Assembly (NCBI GenBank): GCA_947034895.1
Contig: OX344765.1
Location: 37,763,001-37,827,000, forward strand
Origin: Rhytidiadelphus loreus
Lineage: Eukaryota; Streptophyta; Bryopsida; Hypnales; Hylocomiaceae
DNA: 64,000 nt
Reading direction: 5' to 3'
Shown: piece after piece, positions 11,923-23,337 of the stretch
How the letters are laid out: the number at the start of each line of letters is the position of its first letter
Numbering within the stretch: the stretch's first letter is position 1
The notes under the pieces: model-generated
Told to the model about the DNA's origin: nothing
What the model saw: the letters and a program-made list of their open reading frames with translations, nothing else
Databases searched by the model: none
Position numbers and translations under genes: made by a program

Positions 11923-14900
11923 ATGGATGGAGGTAGAGGTATTCCCGGGGGAGTGCCCAGGGCACAAACAAGACCTGCAGATGGTCCACCTCCACCGAAC
12001 ATGTTCGCCATGATTGCTGTCGGTTTAGCGGTACCTTTCTTTGACTGATTCCTGTGTTTCAATTACTGGCAGAGAAGCTTATGAATATTTGTACTATGCC
12101 ATTCTTTTGCTGCTGTACTGTGATATTCATATAGCGTTCGATGACACTCGATGCTAGAACAATTGAAAACTAGCTTCCTCAATCAAACTCTGTTGGTGCA
12201 CAGATTTTGGTTCCCATGTTAGTTGCAGGGACAAACATGGCCATACTGCATCAGATTCCAGAAGGACATGTCGGAGTGTATTGGCGTGGTGGTGCTCTTT
12301 TGAACACAATTTCTGGGCCTGGTCTGTTTTAAGCCGCCATTCTCATTGTTGCCAGAGTAGCTTTATACTCTTGTTCATTTCTTGTATTTCTATTTTATCG
12401 CGAGATGTCTGTTGATGCTCTATTTTAATGTTCAGTTAAATGAGCTTCTTTGATCGCCTGTATCACAAGTGCACGAATCGGTATGTGTTCATTTCTGTTG
12501 TTAGGATCGTAATAATACTCTACTTCTGTTTGGTATAACAGGATTCCATCTCATGGTTCCCTTTCTTACTCGAGTTGAACCAATTCAAGTGACCATTCAG
12601 ACAGACCAGGTGCGTCTGCTTTATAGTTTTATCGTGATCACTGAGGCATGCTGTTCTATTTCTGCTGCTTCGTTTTTCCCCTTCCATCGTCCTTCTAAAG
12701 TGAGGTTGTATGATAGTAGGTTCTTCATATTAGGGTTGTGAATCTGAAACCTCGAAAATATTCTCGAAAAGTACTCATTGTATTTCCATCTGGCAATCGA
12801 GTACCTCGTCAGGATTTGGTTGATCATGAGATTTCGGTTGTAATCGACATCATGCTAACCTGTGGACTTGCATCCAGGAAAGACCACATCAGTGGTACTA
12901 GGACTCAGACTTTCCCCCCATTTTTATGGCCTTTAGTTCTAGCACTTGACTTCAATCTCATATGTAGCATAGAACCTTCAGAGTGTTGATATGATGGTGT
13001 GCAGGTAATGAATATACCCTGCGGTACGAAAGGAGGAGTTATGCTATCATTTGACAAGATTGAGGTTTGGATCAGATGCCTTCTCTCATAGATGTTCGCA
13101 TTTAGATGTATTCTCTGTCTGTGACCGTACTTGCATCTTTGTTGAGAGAACTATCTACTTGCTTCACTGATACGCAATTCCTTTTTCTCTTATTATGTCG
13201 GCATCCGCTTAGGTGATGATACTCCATGTGGATTAGTTTCTGTCAAACATTTCGTACCATAGTCCAGGCAATTGCCTTTATCATTTAGGAAAGGTTAGAG
13301 AATGAGGCGGCTTGTTTGTGCAGTTGTCCACATTTCAGTTACTTGATTTGAGTAGGGTATGGAATTCATCTGCAACGAGGATTGACACTTTCGCTCAGGT
13401 TGTGAACAGGTTAAGAAAGAGTTTTGTGTACGACACTATTTTGAACTTTGGCGTCCATTACGACAAGACATGGATTTATGATAAGATCCATCACGAAATC
13501 AACCAATTTTGCAGTGGTCATACTTTGCAAGAAGTTTACATCGACAAGTTTGATCAGGTGGGTCATTTTCAGCTTCTAATCATCTCATTAAATCCTCTTT
13601 AGATTTGGCTGTTTGGGAATTGCATTGGAAAAACTTATGTTAGTTGGATGCATAGGGATGCCTTTATCTTAAGGAATATATGATTTAAGAAATAATACAA
13701 AGATTTGATTTTGATTCTGCAGATCGATGAGATGATGAAAGAGGCTATCCAGAGAGATTGCACAGAATATGCTCCAGGAATTGAGATCATTGGTGTGCGA
13801 GTGACAAAGCCTACGATCCCACATTCCATTGCCCGCAATTATGAAATCATGGAGGAGGAACGCACTAAGGTATCCTTCTTCTCTTTCTGATTTTTGAGCG
13901 AATTCGAAAAGTTTAGTCCTGGGTTTTTCCGTTCAGATCTGCAGTTTATTACATCTTACAGAAAGGTGCGATCCAGATGTTGTTGTGAACTTGACCAGAG
14001 GCCGCTGTCTGGATTTGCTCTTAGATCCTAGATTCTAAATTTTGATTGATTTTGTCTTGGGTTCTTTACCCAGTTTTACTGCACTGTATGACAAAGTCGA
14101 GGGGCTTTGTGGGGACTTGCAGGTGCTGATAGCTGTTGAGAAGCAGAAGGTGGCGGAAAAGGAGGCCGAGACGTTGAAGAAAAGAGCAGTTACTGATGCT
14201 GAGAAGGATGCCAAAGTAAGCGAGATCCTGATGAGTCAGCGTGTGAGGGAGAAAGAAAGTATCAAAAGACAGCAAGAAATAGAAAATGAAATCTTTCTTG
14301 CGCGAGAGAAGGGCTTAGCTGATGCAAATTTTTACAGGTATGACCATCCTGATTTAGTGTTGATATGCTCAACATTAGAATGATGCATGATTCTGAGATC
14401 TAGTGTTGTAATCAACAGGCTTCATTTCAATGTATATTGTTAGGTTGTGGATCGATATTTAGAGCATGAAAATGACTTTGAGTCCTTTGTATATCAAATC
14501 TTGATTCTTCCGGCTGGCGTGTGGTGCAGGGTTATGAGAGAAGCAGATGCCAATAAACTGAAGTTGACCCCTCAGTTCCTTGAGTTGAAGTTTATTGAGG
14601 CCATTGCGAATAATTCCAAGATGTTCTTTGGGGAGAAGGTTAGACTTCCATTTTCCAACTTAAGGAGTTGATCTACCCTCGGTTTGCTAAATCAATTCCG
14701 ATTTAGAGATTTCGTTTGTCCAAATTTTTGTCAGTATGGTTTCTTGTGAAATTTCTCGATTGGCGTGTCTGATGAACATCACTCCGTTGAATAGTCGAGA
14801 GAGATCATGGGTGCATGAATCTGTTTTGTTCCCGTGCCTCGAGATTTACTGTTTTTTGACTCTCACAAAAGTGGTTGCTTGTAATGCAGCTGCCTAACAT

Positions 14901-14967
14901 GGTGTTGGATCAAAGACTGCTTGGAAATTACTTCGGGTCTGAAGATCAGCAGAAGCAAGTTTCTTAA
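11923..14967 (+). CDS. Erlin-like SPFH/band 7 protein of the ER membrane
   Basis: Erlins are SPFH-domain membrane proteins of the endoplasmic reticulum. In animals they form large ring complexes that recruit the ubiquitin ligase RNF170 and regulate IP3 receptor turnover and sterol sensing; the plant role is little known. I read nine coding exons: 11923-12030, 12204-12321, 12542-12609, 13005-13064, 13399-13557, 13723-13869, 14123-14337, 14530-14638 and 14890-14967, all with GT/AG ends and consistent phase, giving 353 aa. Residues 27-51 are hydrophobic (a single anchor). Family motifs follow in order: [99 protein letters not shown], and [20 protein letters not shown] near the C-terminus. Length fits the family (about 340-360). 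An N-terminal Gly/Pro-rich stretch precedes the anchor. Intact, with no internal stops. Confidence 0.95.
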
Positions 14968-15618
14968 GAGTCTCAGCAGGCTTCAGAATGACACAACTTT
15001 TTACCCAAGACTACAATACTTTCAATTCGGTGCCTCGGAACACAGTTTGAAGAGGATGCCCCGATATCTTAGGGTTTTCTTAAGTCTTTTGTAATAATCT
15101 CGCAGTTGTGCCGTGACATATTCTACTGAGTACTTCTCTGAGCAGGGGATAAAACCTTGTTAGTATAGGATGCGACACTATGTTCGGTCGTGCATTACTG
15201 TGGAAGGTTCGTATTGTTTTAGTGAGCAGGGTGTTCTTATGCCCCAGGGTTTACGTGGCTTACATGCTTTTTTACTAAAAAGATTCCCTAATACGAATGT
15301 AAGTGCTGCGAAAGGCATTTCACTGCAGATGTCTCGCACTAAAGACTCTGAGCTCTATGTCCAATAGAGGTTCTCTTGTGAAATTTGTAGACAACTACGC
15401 TACTGCGTATGTTGAGAGGAATTTTGGAACGGCTTTTGTACATTTGTTATCTGGAACAAAGATTCTCCGAATTTAACTTTTTGATGACCACCGTGGGGAC
15501 AATTCGGTACTCTTTTCATTGTGCAGGTCTAGAGGTTAGCATGTCTAGGCAGTGATTGTTAAAGAAAAGAGCGTTGGTGTGCGTTTCTGTACTTTTATTG
15601 ATTGTTGCTGCCATGGTC
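14968..15618 (+). other. Erlin 3' UTR and downstream sequence
   Basis: Balanced composition continues to about 15.55 kb, consistent with a 3' UTR. Short ORFs here (for example 15170-15367) have no family match. The next element starts at 15621. Confidence 0.4.
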
Positions 15619-15620
15619 TA

Positions 15621-16958
15621 AGGGAGTATGCTCTGATAGTGACCATTTAAGGGCTGGTCCGCCTTTTGCATAGGTTTTCGTGGACAAAAACATTTTTAGA
15701 TAATTTTCCAGAGAAAGAAAAATAGATGCAAAACGTAACACAAGTGGTTCTGTATTTTTTCAAGCATTTTTGAATTATGTACAAATTTTCAAAGATTTGG
15801 AGCATAGGCACCTAATTGTGACCGTAGGTCTCCCAAAATCCATCCACTTGCAACTTGTAAAGAGTTCTGCAGAAATCAAAGACAATGATTGGCTCTTGCA
15901 ATAGAAAAACAATTTTTTCTCGATTCATTTAATTGTTAAAGTGGTTCATTTAACCCCTAAAGGACCAGGGCCGTTCTTCTGTCAAAAACTACTCAAAACT
16001 GCCATTTTTGCTGCATTCATCCAAAAAAACAAAAAAAATACTTTTTTTAGAATCTAACCATAGGATCTTGTACTTTACTAGTCTAGTATCATGTGGTAAA
16101 AATTTCATGGAGTTTGACCGTACAGATTGGAAGATATTAGCATTCAAAGTTGAAGAAAAAAAAAAATTTTTGAACACTAGCCTGCAATTTCAGATGACTT
16201 TGAATGCCATTTGGGGAAAAAAATTACACCATGGACCTTGAATTTAAAAAATTTTGTGTTGAAGAATTGAGTTGAAAGTCTAGAAATTTAAAAAAAAAAA
16301 AAACATGATTGATTTTCATTCTTTAAAAAATTGTTCAGTACAAGTAGGTCCAAGATTGAAAGAAAAACTAAATCTTTAATAGCTCTAAATTGGGATTGAA
16401 ACACAATAATCTCAACGGTGAGATTGTTCTAAATAGAAAAGTTAACCTTGTAAAACAATTTTTTTTTTTAAATTGTGAAAATTGCATTCAGAATTGAATC
16501 CTATAAGTTATTTTTTCAAGAAGATGCACAAAATTGCCCGAAAAACAAGATTGTTCATAACTTTCACATTACTAATCCAAATGGAATGAATCAAAGCTTC
16601 ACATGTAGACAAAAATATGATCTTTAAGAAAAAAAAAATTCAAATTAATTTCAAATTTTTGTAGATTTATTTTTCTGCCCGGTGACATGTAAATTATGTT
16701 TAAGATGCCATAACTTTTGCTCTCGGGCACCAATTGAAATAAAATTTATATTCCTACGAAGCTCATAAGTTTTCCTATCTTATGGGAAAGTTTAAAAAAA
16801 AATCACTAAAAATTGAGATCATAGGAACTTGCCCGAAATCCATTTTGTCCCCCGAGGGGACAATGGTCCTTTAGGGGTTAAAGGTCACCTCATCTCCATT
16901 TTCCAGCTAAAAATAGGGTCAATTTGAAGGAGATGGGCGCTTTTAGATGATACTACCT
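15621..16958. mobile_element. TA-flanked MITE (about 410 bp) carrying a nested insertion
   Basis: Ends read AGGGAGTATGCTCT and, reverse-complemented from the right, AGGTAGTATCATCT. TA lies outside each end (15619-15620, 16959-16960), as for Tc1/mariner-type MITEs. A second copy at 38704-39080 is collinear except that it lacks 15954-16877. Removing that nested element leaves 410 bp. It carries no coding capacity. Confidence 0.8.
15954..16877. mobile_element. 924-bp element with TTAA target duplication, family A
   Basis: The terminal inverted repeat is CCCCTAAAGGACCA at the left and TGGTCCTTTAGGGG at the right. TTAA occurs on both sides (15950-15953 and 16878-16881), while the related MITE copy at 38.7-39.1 kb has a single TTAA at the same point, so the empty site is directly visible. 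The interior is AT-rich, without ORFs, and is similar in inverted orientation to 21690-22100 and 57170-57545. A TTAA duplication is typical of piggyBac-type transposases; the superfamily is inference. Confidence 0.85.
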
Positions 16959-16984
16959 TACTTTGTGTCTTTGGCTTCGTGTTC

Positions 16985-17340
16985 CAATGTTGTATTCTTG
17001 AGGCTACAATTTTGACCCTAACTTTCGATTGGAGACTCTAAATCTCTAACGGATTTTTGTTGACGAAAGTTAGCTTGATTTAATAACTTATTTTAGTTCA
17101 AAATTTCTTTAAAACAATTATTCTACTATGCCAAAATGAAATCTGAAATTCTACATTGAACACAAATCTTGCTTTTGACTTAGCTAGGTATGAGTGGTTG
17201 AACTTCTACTAATCCTAATTTACATATTCCACATGGGTTGATTTACCTCCCATCACCCCACTTATATAAAGAGATTGCCTATACGTCCTCATGCACTTAC
17301 GTCCCTAGAGAGTTCCAAATGCACGTAAGGTAGCTATTGA
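16985..17340. repeat. Dispersed repeat D half-copy followed by LTR-like block
   Basis: 16985-17160 matches one arm of repeat D (ggatttttg...cttgattt...attctactatgc...aaatgaaatctgaa). It is followed at 17212-17330 by a block (cctaatttacatattccacatgggttg...ccccacttatataaag) shared with 28015-28125 in the same order. The block resembles the promoter part of a plant LTR, so this may be a decayed solo LTR or TRIM. Confidence 0.55.
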
Positions 17341-19170
17341 AAAAATTTAACATTTTTTATTTTTCCAAGTGGCGTCCTCTTAATTTCTACCTTGGACGAC
17401 CATTGCTTTTATGTAATGGGCTATTGAGAGCTCCATTTGATAAGAGCAGCTGTCAAGTGTTGAAATCTTCATTTTTAGATGATTGCCAAGTTCTTGTTTC
17501 GAACTACTTTTGTAGTGGTTGGCCAAAAAAAAAAGTGATTAATGGTTGTAGTAGCGCTGTCAAGTTCATGCCACCTCAGCTGCCATGTAGATTCAGTGGA
17601 TATCAAGGTGGGAACGCGCTACGATTTACAACTTATTCAATGCCTTAACGTCGCCACCATAAGGGCAGGTGGGAACATACTTGGGCGTTATTGTAGGAAG
17701 GTAAGATTCGCCAAGGAAATCTCATGTTCACAACTCTTTCATGAGTGTACCCGCTAACTAGTGTAGTTGGGAAAAGTACTGTACAATACACACTTTAGCA
17801 GATCTTCATGAGCTAAAGTAGAGGATAATATTTTCGTCACTTTAAGAATTTTAACCAATATGTAGGAGTGCTTTCGTTGGGCGATCAGTATAGAGCTGTG
17901 GAGAGATCAATTTTGATACAGGAGCCAAACTCTCGTGTGATCAAATTTTGATCACTATGTAAGAATTTCTGATGCAATTTCAGAAAGGGAGGTTGTACAC
18001 AGTAGACAATCCCATTTCCATTCAAATGAGCGGCCATAGCCTTTAAGCCTAGTCCAAGGAAGTGTATGCTTAGACCACGTGCTAACAAATCCAAGGAAGT
18101 GTATGAAGTGCTTCGAAGCAAGTTTGTGAGGTGCTGTTCGGAACAAGGGTCAGTACAGTATACATGAGATCCTCTACCTGAACTCGTTATAAATTTCTTG
18201 TTGCAGGGTGACGGGGTTACTGGTTTTAAGGAGCTCTCGTTTTCTAATTCCAGTTTTGCTTACGGATCTGTCTAGTGTTGGTGCAAATGTATTCATAGAA
18301 TGTTCTTTGTGCTCAAAATTTATATTTTCACATCAGAATTATGCCCAGCTGCTGAAATTTAGTGGAGATTCCCCTCCAGTTATGTCAACTATTTCTGCTC
18401 ATTCGTGATGTTGGGTGATCTTGCAGTTCAGATTTTGAAGTACCAGCATCCTCCCTGGTCACCTGGACAAGAATTCTTCTACTTGAACTCCATCAGTATA
18501 CGATGAAAGTGATGCGCTCTTGCCTCTTCAGTCGCAGGCTTTTACAATAATGGTTGCCAGACCTCTCATTTGTGTGTCATAATTTTACAGTGAATGTGGT
18601 CTCTTTATCAGGGTTCAAAACATCAAGCGGAACTGCCCCGTGTTTCACATTGAGGAATGCAAATGTCGAGGTGAAGTAGCTGGAAGTTAGAACCATAAAA
18701 AAGAATTTCAACCTCTACTTGTTAACTTCACCTTTAAACTAGTAGTTCAAGAGAATACTATGGAGCCTCATTTTCAGACCTTTTTCATTCCATATAGCGT
18801 CAAAGCACCTCTTGTGGTCACCAGTCACCATGATATTTCATTTTTCCTTTGTATAGAAAAACTACGGTCACAATTAAATCGATTGTAGTCTAACACCTAC
18901 TAATCTATCTTGAAGAGTTGCCTTAAAACTAGAATCTAATTATTTTTTAGCATTATTTACTTCCCTGGATAGGAAGACAAGCCATTTCCTAAGCAGCATG
19001 CGTACATTCTATATTGAATTTCAGATTTCTGAGTTCTTTTCTGGAATTTTAATCTGCAAATTCTCACAACTGAAATGGGTGAGTTCTCACAACTGCTCAA
19101 GAACGTTATGTTAATTAGACGGGACATTTGTATACAGGAATTATGTTGCGCTGTTCCTACAGTACACATC
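17340..19170. other. Spacer with duplicated fragments
   Basis: No gene recognised. 17890-17925 (gagctgtggagagatc...gataca) is similar in reverse complement to 25500-25550 in an intron of the EFG1 gene, so a repeat is shared. A 16-bp direct repeat, tccaaggaagtgtatg, occurs near 18054 and 18090. Short ORFs lack family matches. Confidence 0.35.
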
Positions 19171-19171
19171 T

Positions 19172-19652
19172 CTACGTGATGTCCCAGGCCACGTAAGAAG
19201 AATTCACTGGATGATCAACTTGTCTATTCAGCTTTTTGCAGAGCTTGTCTTGAATAGAATGCACATCTGATGACTTCTTGTTATGTCCGGTGCAGATGTT
19301 GGGTGCGTCCCTAAAGTCGAACCGCAGCTTCTTGGCCAGCTTCGCCCGGATCATCTCCACCTCCTCCTCGTCCTTGACCTTTCGCACGGGAGATACCTAT
19401 CATTAAATTGGCAATTTTCCATCATTTTGTCTAAATTGTAAACAATTGTACTTACTTAAGTCTACATCTGTTCTAAGATTTCAAAGGAAAAAACGCTTGT
19501 GCCTCTCATTTTTGGCAATTGGATAACTGCCAATGTGGTAAATATTGTGTTACCTCCTTCCGAGTCCTCAGTCGTAGTGACACCATCAACGCATTCTCAG
19601 ACCCAGATGATCGACAAAATGCTCGCAGCTTCAGAAGTGGGAGCCTCTTGTC
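19172..19652 (-). pseudogene. Unidentified two-exon C-terminal gene fragment
   Basis: On the minus strand an exon of 33 codons (19652-19554) is bounded by a plausible acceptor and a GTAACA donor. It splices in frame to 19396-19172, which ends in TAG. The join reads ...SLRLRTRKE|VSPVRKVKDEEEVEM... and continues with a charged segment IRAKLAKKLRFDFRDAPNI. Codons in the second exon are strongly GC-ended (gag, gtg, atc, cgg, gcg, aag, ctg), unlike the surrounding AT-rich sequence, which argues that it is or was under coding selection. I do not recognise the family. No upstream exon could be read, so it is either the 3' end of a gene with distant exons or a truncated copy. Confidence 0.4.
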
Positions 19653-19659
19653 CTTCGAG

Positions 19660-21110
19660 AGGAATGTGAAAGAACAGAATTTCATATGTTAGGAGTGTCA
19701 GAGCTGTCTCGGAAGAAAACAAGTTCAGAACAATACGATTTCCGAGTTGTGTTCGAAAAAGTCTACAAGGGGAAAATAGAAGCGTGCTGTGCCCAATTTG
19801 GTACATGTTTTGAAGCAGAATTGCAAGGCCTGACACCCCACCTTTACTCCCTGGAGACTCGAAAAGCAGGCAATCCTAGCAGCCAGGATTTCAGTTTCGA
19901 AATCTGGCATCTCACGTATTCTGTTTCTCTGGTACCTGAAAATCTAGTGAAAGATATAAACTATAAATTACACTACCTACGACTCCGAATCTGTTTGTCA
20001 TACTACTAGATGTTTGATATGCAATGCTATCTTGTGACATAGTTATGCTCTCAAAATGGCATCAAAACCGGACCTCATTGTAATGCAGTGAGGCCCACTG
20101 GTACTCTTAATATGCAGAATGTTAGGAGGATTTTATACTGAATATAAAACCATGGGCTGGATGACCTCTTGCAAACCAGGACTGTAACAAAAAGTGAATT
20201 CATTCATTTTGAAAGGTCGAATCTAAAACCATTAAAGACCGAACCCAATCTCCTATATTGACCTGTTACCACCACCAACTAATCTATTCACACTCTTGGT
20301 TGGGCTTATTAGCATACAGTGGTGTAAGCATGAGTGAGCTAAAATGTATGTGGCCATTGATCTTCAAATGGAAATGGGATTGACTACAACGACCTATAGT
20401 GGTTAAGTGGTTGTAACCAAAAAATCGTTGACAACTGATCTCTTCCCACACGAAAATGATGTTTAAGAGCGATGATGTACGTGTAGGAAGCGATCAGTTA
20501 TCATCGAATTTTTCATTACAGGATGTCATGGCATTCAGCTTTGCATATTCCCAGGAACTTCAGTTTGAGCGTATTCTGCATTGTGGCATTTAAACTCTTG
20601 CAGGGTTGTCATCTGCTGACGACAGGTTACTTTGAATCCGTGCTTTGAAGCCAAAGATGAACTTTCTAGGAGGAAACTAACGATTGGATGCAGGGTGGCC
20701 GTAAGCTCAATGAAAGTAACGAAGGTGAAGTACAAGAATTCAGTACGTTGCAGTACTCACCACGGACAACAAGGAATCACCATGTTGTACTCCATCTCTA
20801 GAAGAGTGGAACCATACTGACATAGATACCGTATTCAAAACGACCTGCCTGTGACTCATTAACTGCTCTGCACCAGCAATGGTTTATTGCAGGCTCCCTG
20901 ACCTGCAGAGATTCAGAAATGCATCACCTATCTCAAGTTCTCAACTACCAATGTCTGGTATTGAAGGGATTTACATGTGGCGATATCTGCCTGCGAGGAC
21001 ATGTCCTGATGTGTGGCGGGAGAATATGCTTCAAAGAATGACGGTGGATGCTTCAAAAGATTAGCAACAAGCTCAAACTCTACAACACAGCTTTGTCATA
21101 GGGCACTCCC
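19660..21110. other. Spacer containing a repeat shared with the EFG1 intron
   Basis: 20222-20415 (accattaaagaccgaaccc...tatattgacc...gtggtgtaagcat...acctatagtgg) is about 70 percent similar by eye to 25268-25445 inside EFG1 intron 2. Other short ORFs on both strands (for example 19686-20009) have no recognised family. Confidence 0.45.
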
Positions 21111-21180
21111 TAGGAACTCTTTGTAACTTTAGGTTGAAATTTTTTGTAAACCTTTATAACCCTACAAACTGCACAAAGTG

Positions 21181-21280
21181 TTCAATGGATGACAAAGAAT
21201 TCTTCTATGTAAGACAAAAGTGCAAATGTTTATCTTTGGAGTTTTGTGTGAAATAGGGAGGTCTTGCACAATAGTTTGAC
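21181..21280. repeat. Dispersed repeat G, copy 1
   Basis: The text ttcaatggatgacaaagaa ... aggtcttgcacaatag corresponds to 49328-49420 (tccaatggatgacagagaa ... aggtcttgtacagtag). The repeat is short and of unknown type. Confidence 0.6.
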
Positions 21281-21689
21281 TCACTTTGACGTCCATATTT
21301 TGGACAATGGACAGAGGGCTTTGAGGGGTTGTTCTGTCCAACTAACTTTTCATTCATTCAATGTAACACTTGAATCTTGAAAAGACAACTTTCTTTAATG
21401 ATCAATTTCATGAAATTGCAGTAAATGATATTTTTGTAAAAAGATATAAGAAAAAATGTGCCAAAATTAGAAAAAGGATCAAGACATTAAGGGTTAAGCA
21501 AATGATGTGTATGGTACAATACCAAAGGAATAATTCTCACCTTGACCAACCCAATGTTAAAAGGGTTGTTGAGAACTATATTTGATTCAAAAAGTACAAA
21601 TTATGTGCTAAAATATGGCAAGATGCACATCATTGGATTGACAATTTTATAACTAAATTTTTCTATTTAGATGTCATTTTAGCATTTAG

Positions 21690-22767
21690 CCCCTAAAGGA
21701 CCAAATATCATTTTTCTAGCAACATAGTGATTTTGGGCAACTCACTATGAATAGAATTTTTAGTTATTTTCTTTGAAAATTTCACACAACATATACCTAA
21801 GGAGTAGCTTTAAGGCCCAACAATTTTCATAACTTTTAACTACATGATTAACAAGATATTGCATGATATGTAATTTTTAGTAGTCAGTGGGCAGATAGAG
21901 CAATCCAGAAATTTCTTTAAAAATCACTTTTTTTTTAAATAAAAATTTGAAATTGATTCTCTATATTTATATATACATAAAAAGCTTTGAATCATTCCAT
22001 TTTGGTTATTGAGATGAAAGTTATGAGGAGTTTTAGTTTACAAGTTGATATGGCATTCAAAGAATCCATAAAAAATTTGAAATTCAATAACTTTAACACC
22101 ATAAGGTAGAACTACCTAACACCACCATCCATCCAATCACATCACATATAAGATCCTGCCAATTACATTTTTTTTTTTTTGAACAAATGGGAAACCCACT
22201 ACATTAAAAGAGAACCTTAAAATTACATTAGTGGCTTACTCCTGCTTCAGCAAAAGTCTATTCCCAATTTAACATTTCAGCTTTAAAAAATCACAAAAAA
22301 TTCACTTCTTGTCAAAATGTCTTAGGGGACTCATGATTTTTTAGATCTCAACATATCAACCAACCAACCTAACTTAATCCTTAAAAGATGGACGGGTGAC
22401 TGTGAAAATCATGCATTTTGATACTGTGGGAATCATTGGTATACTAAATTTCAAAACCAATCATTGGAAGTCAAAGCACTGTAGAAGATTTCTCCTTTCC
22501 ACACCCAAAACCAAGGATGAATAGTTGTATTTATGTCCTATACAGGAGATTCCCTTATCATTCATCAGACACCAAACATCCATATCGACGTTTATCGATT
22601 AAGGTATAGATAAAGAGTGCCAAAAAAACTTACCACATCATTCTAAAATTAAAAATTAGCACTCCATGGTTATAAGCTCAAAGTTCAAATTTCAATAAAA
22701 CATTGAATTCTAGGAATTTTTCAAAATTTCAGGTTGAAGTAGAAACTAGACTTGATAAGTTTAGGGG
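21690..22767. mobile_element. Family A element with TTAG flanks, about 1.08 kb
   Basis: The left end CCCCTAAAGGACCA equals that of the 15954 element. The right end GTTTAGGGG matches only the first eight bases of the inverted repeat. TTAG lies at 21686-21689 and 22768-22771. The left 400 bp is similar, in reverse complement, to the right part of 15954-16877, including gggca, cataacttt and gctttgaatcattccattttgg segments. No ORF. The right boundary is less certain than the left. Confidence 0.55.
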
Positions 22768-22771
22768 TTAG

Positions 22772-23337
22772 GGGTTAGGCTCAAATTAAAAAAAGAACAT
22801 TTCTATGACTTGGAATTCAGATCCACAGAAACAAGCACTCTGCCAAAATATTTTGAGAAACAACATTCCTCAAAAAATATTGCAATCATCATTAACTCAG
22901 TTTTTGGTGTCCACACTTACATACCACACCCAGTGAGTCCACAAAAGTTTGGATGAAAAACAGTTTTTCTCCGTCCCCTGCAGAGCTTTCCATTCGTCAA
23001 AAGGACGTTTTTTGGTCCCTGCCGACGGTGCAGTACAGGGTTAGTAGGCTGGTTCCTTGGTGAAGAAAATCTCCGGATTCAGCAGTCACTTCATTCACAT
23101 TGATTATACCTTAACATTTGGCACAAAGACATCGTTCGTTAGTGTTACAGTACGGCTCCGGGCAGAAAGGGAATTAGCAACAGAACCACTACCAGAATTA
23201 AATGCCAATCTGTCACATTATGGACACCAACCAAAGCGGACTAATAACATAAGCTTAACCAAGTAGATAAACTCCATAATGAAAACCGCGAGGGCAAGAC
23301 TATCCAGAATAATAACCTCGTTAGACTATCGACCGAG
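22772..23337. other. Spacer and 3' flank of the EFG1 gene
   Basis: Short ggggttaggggttag tract at the left, then sequence that becomes GC-balanced from about 22.95 kb, consistent with the 3' UTR of the minus-strand gene. Nothing else seen. Confidence 0.4.
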
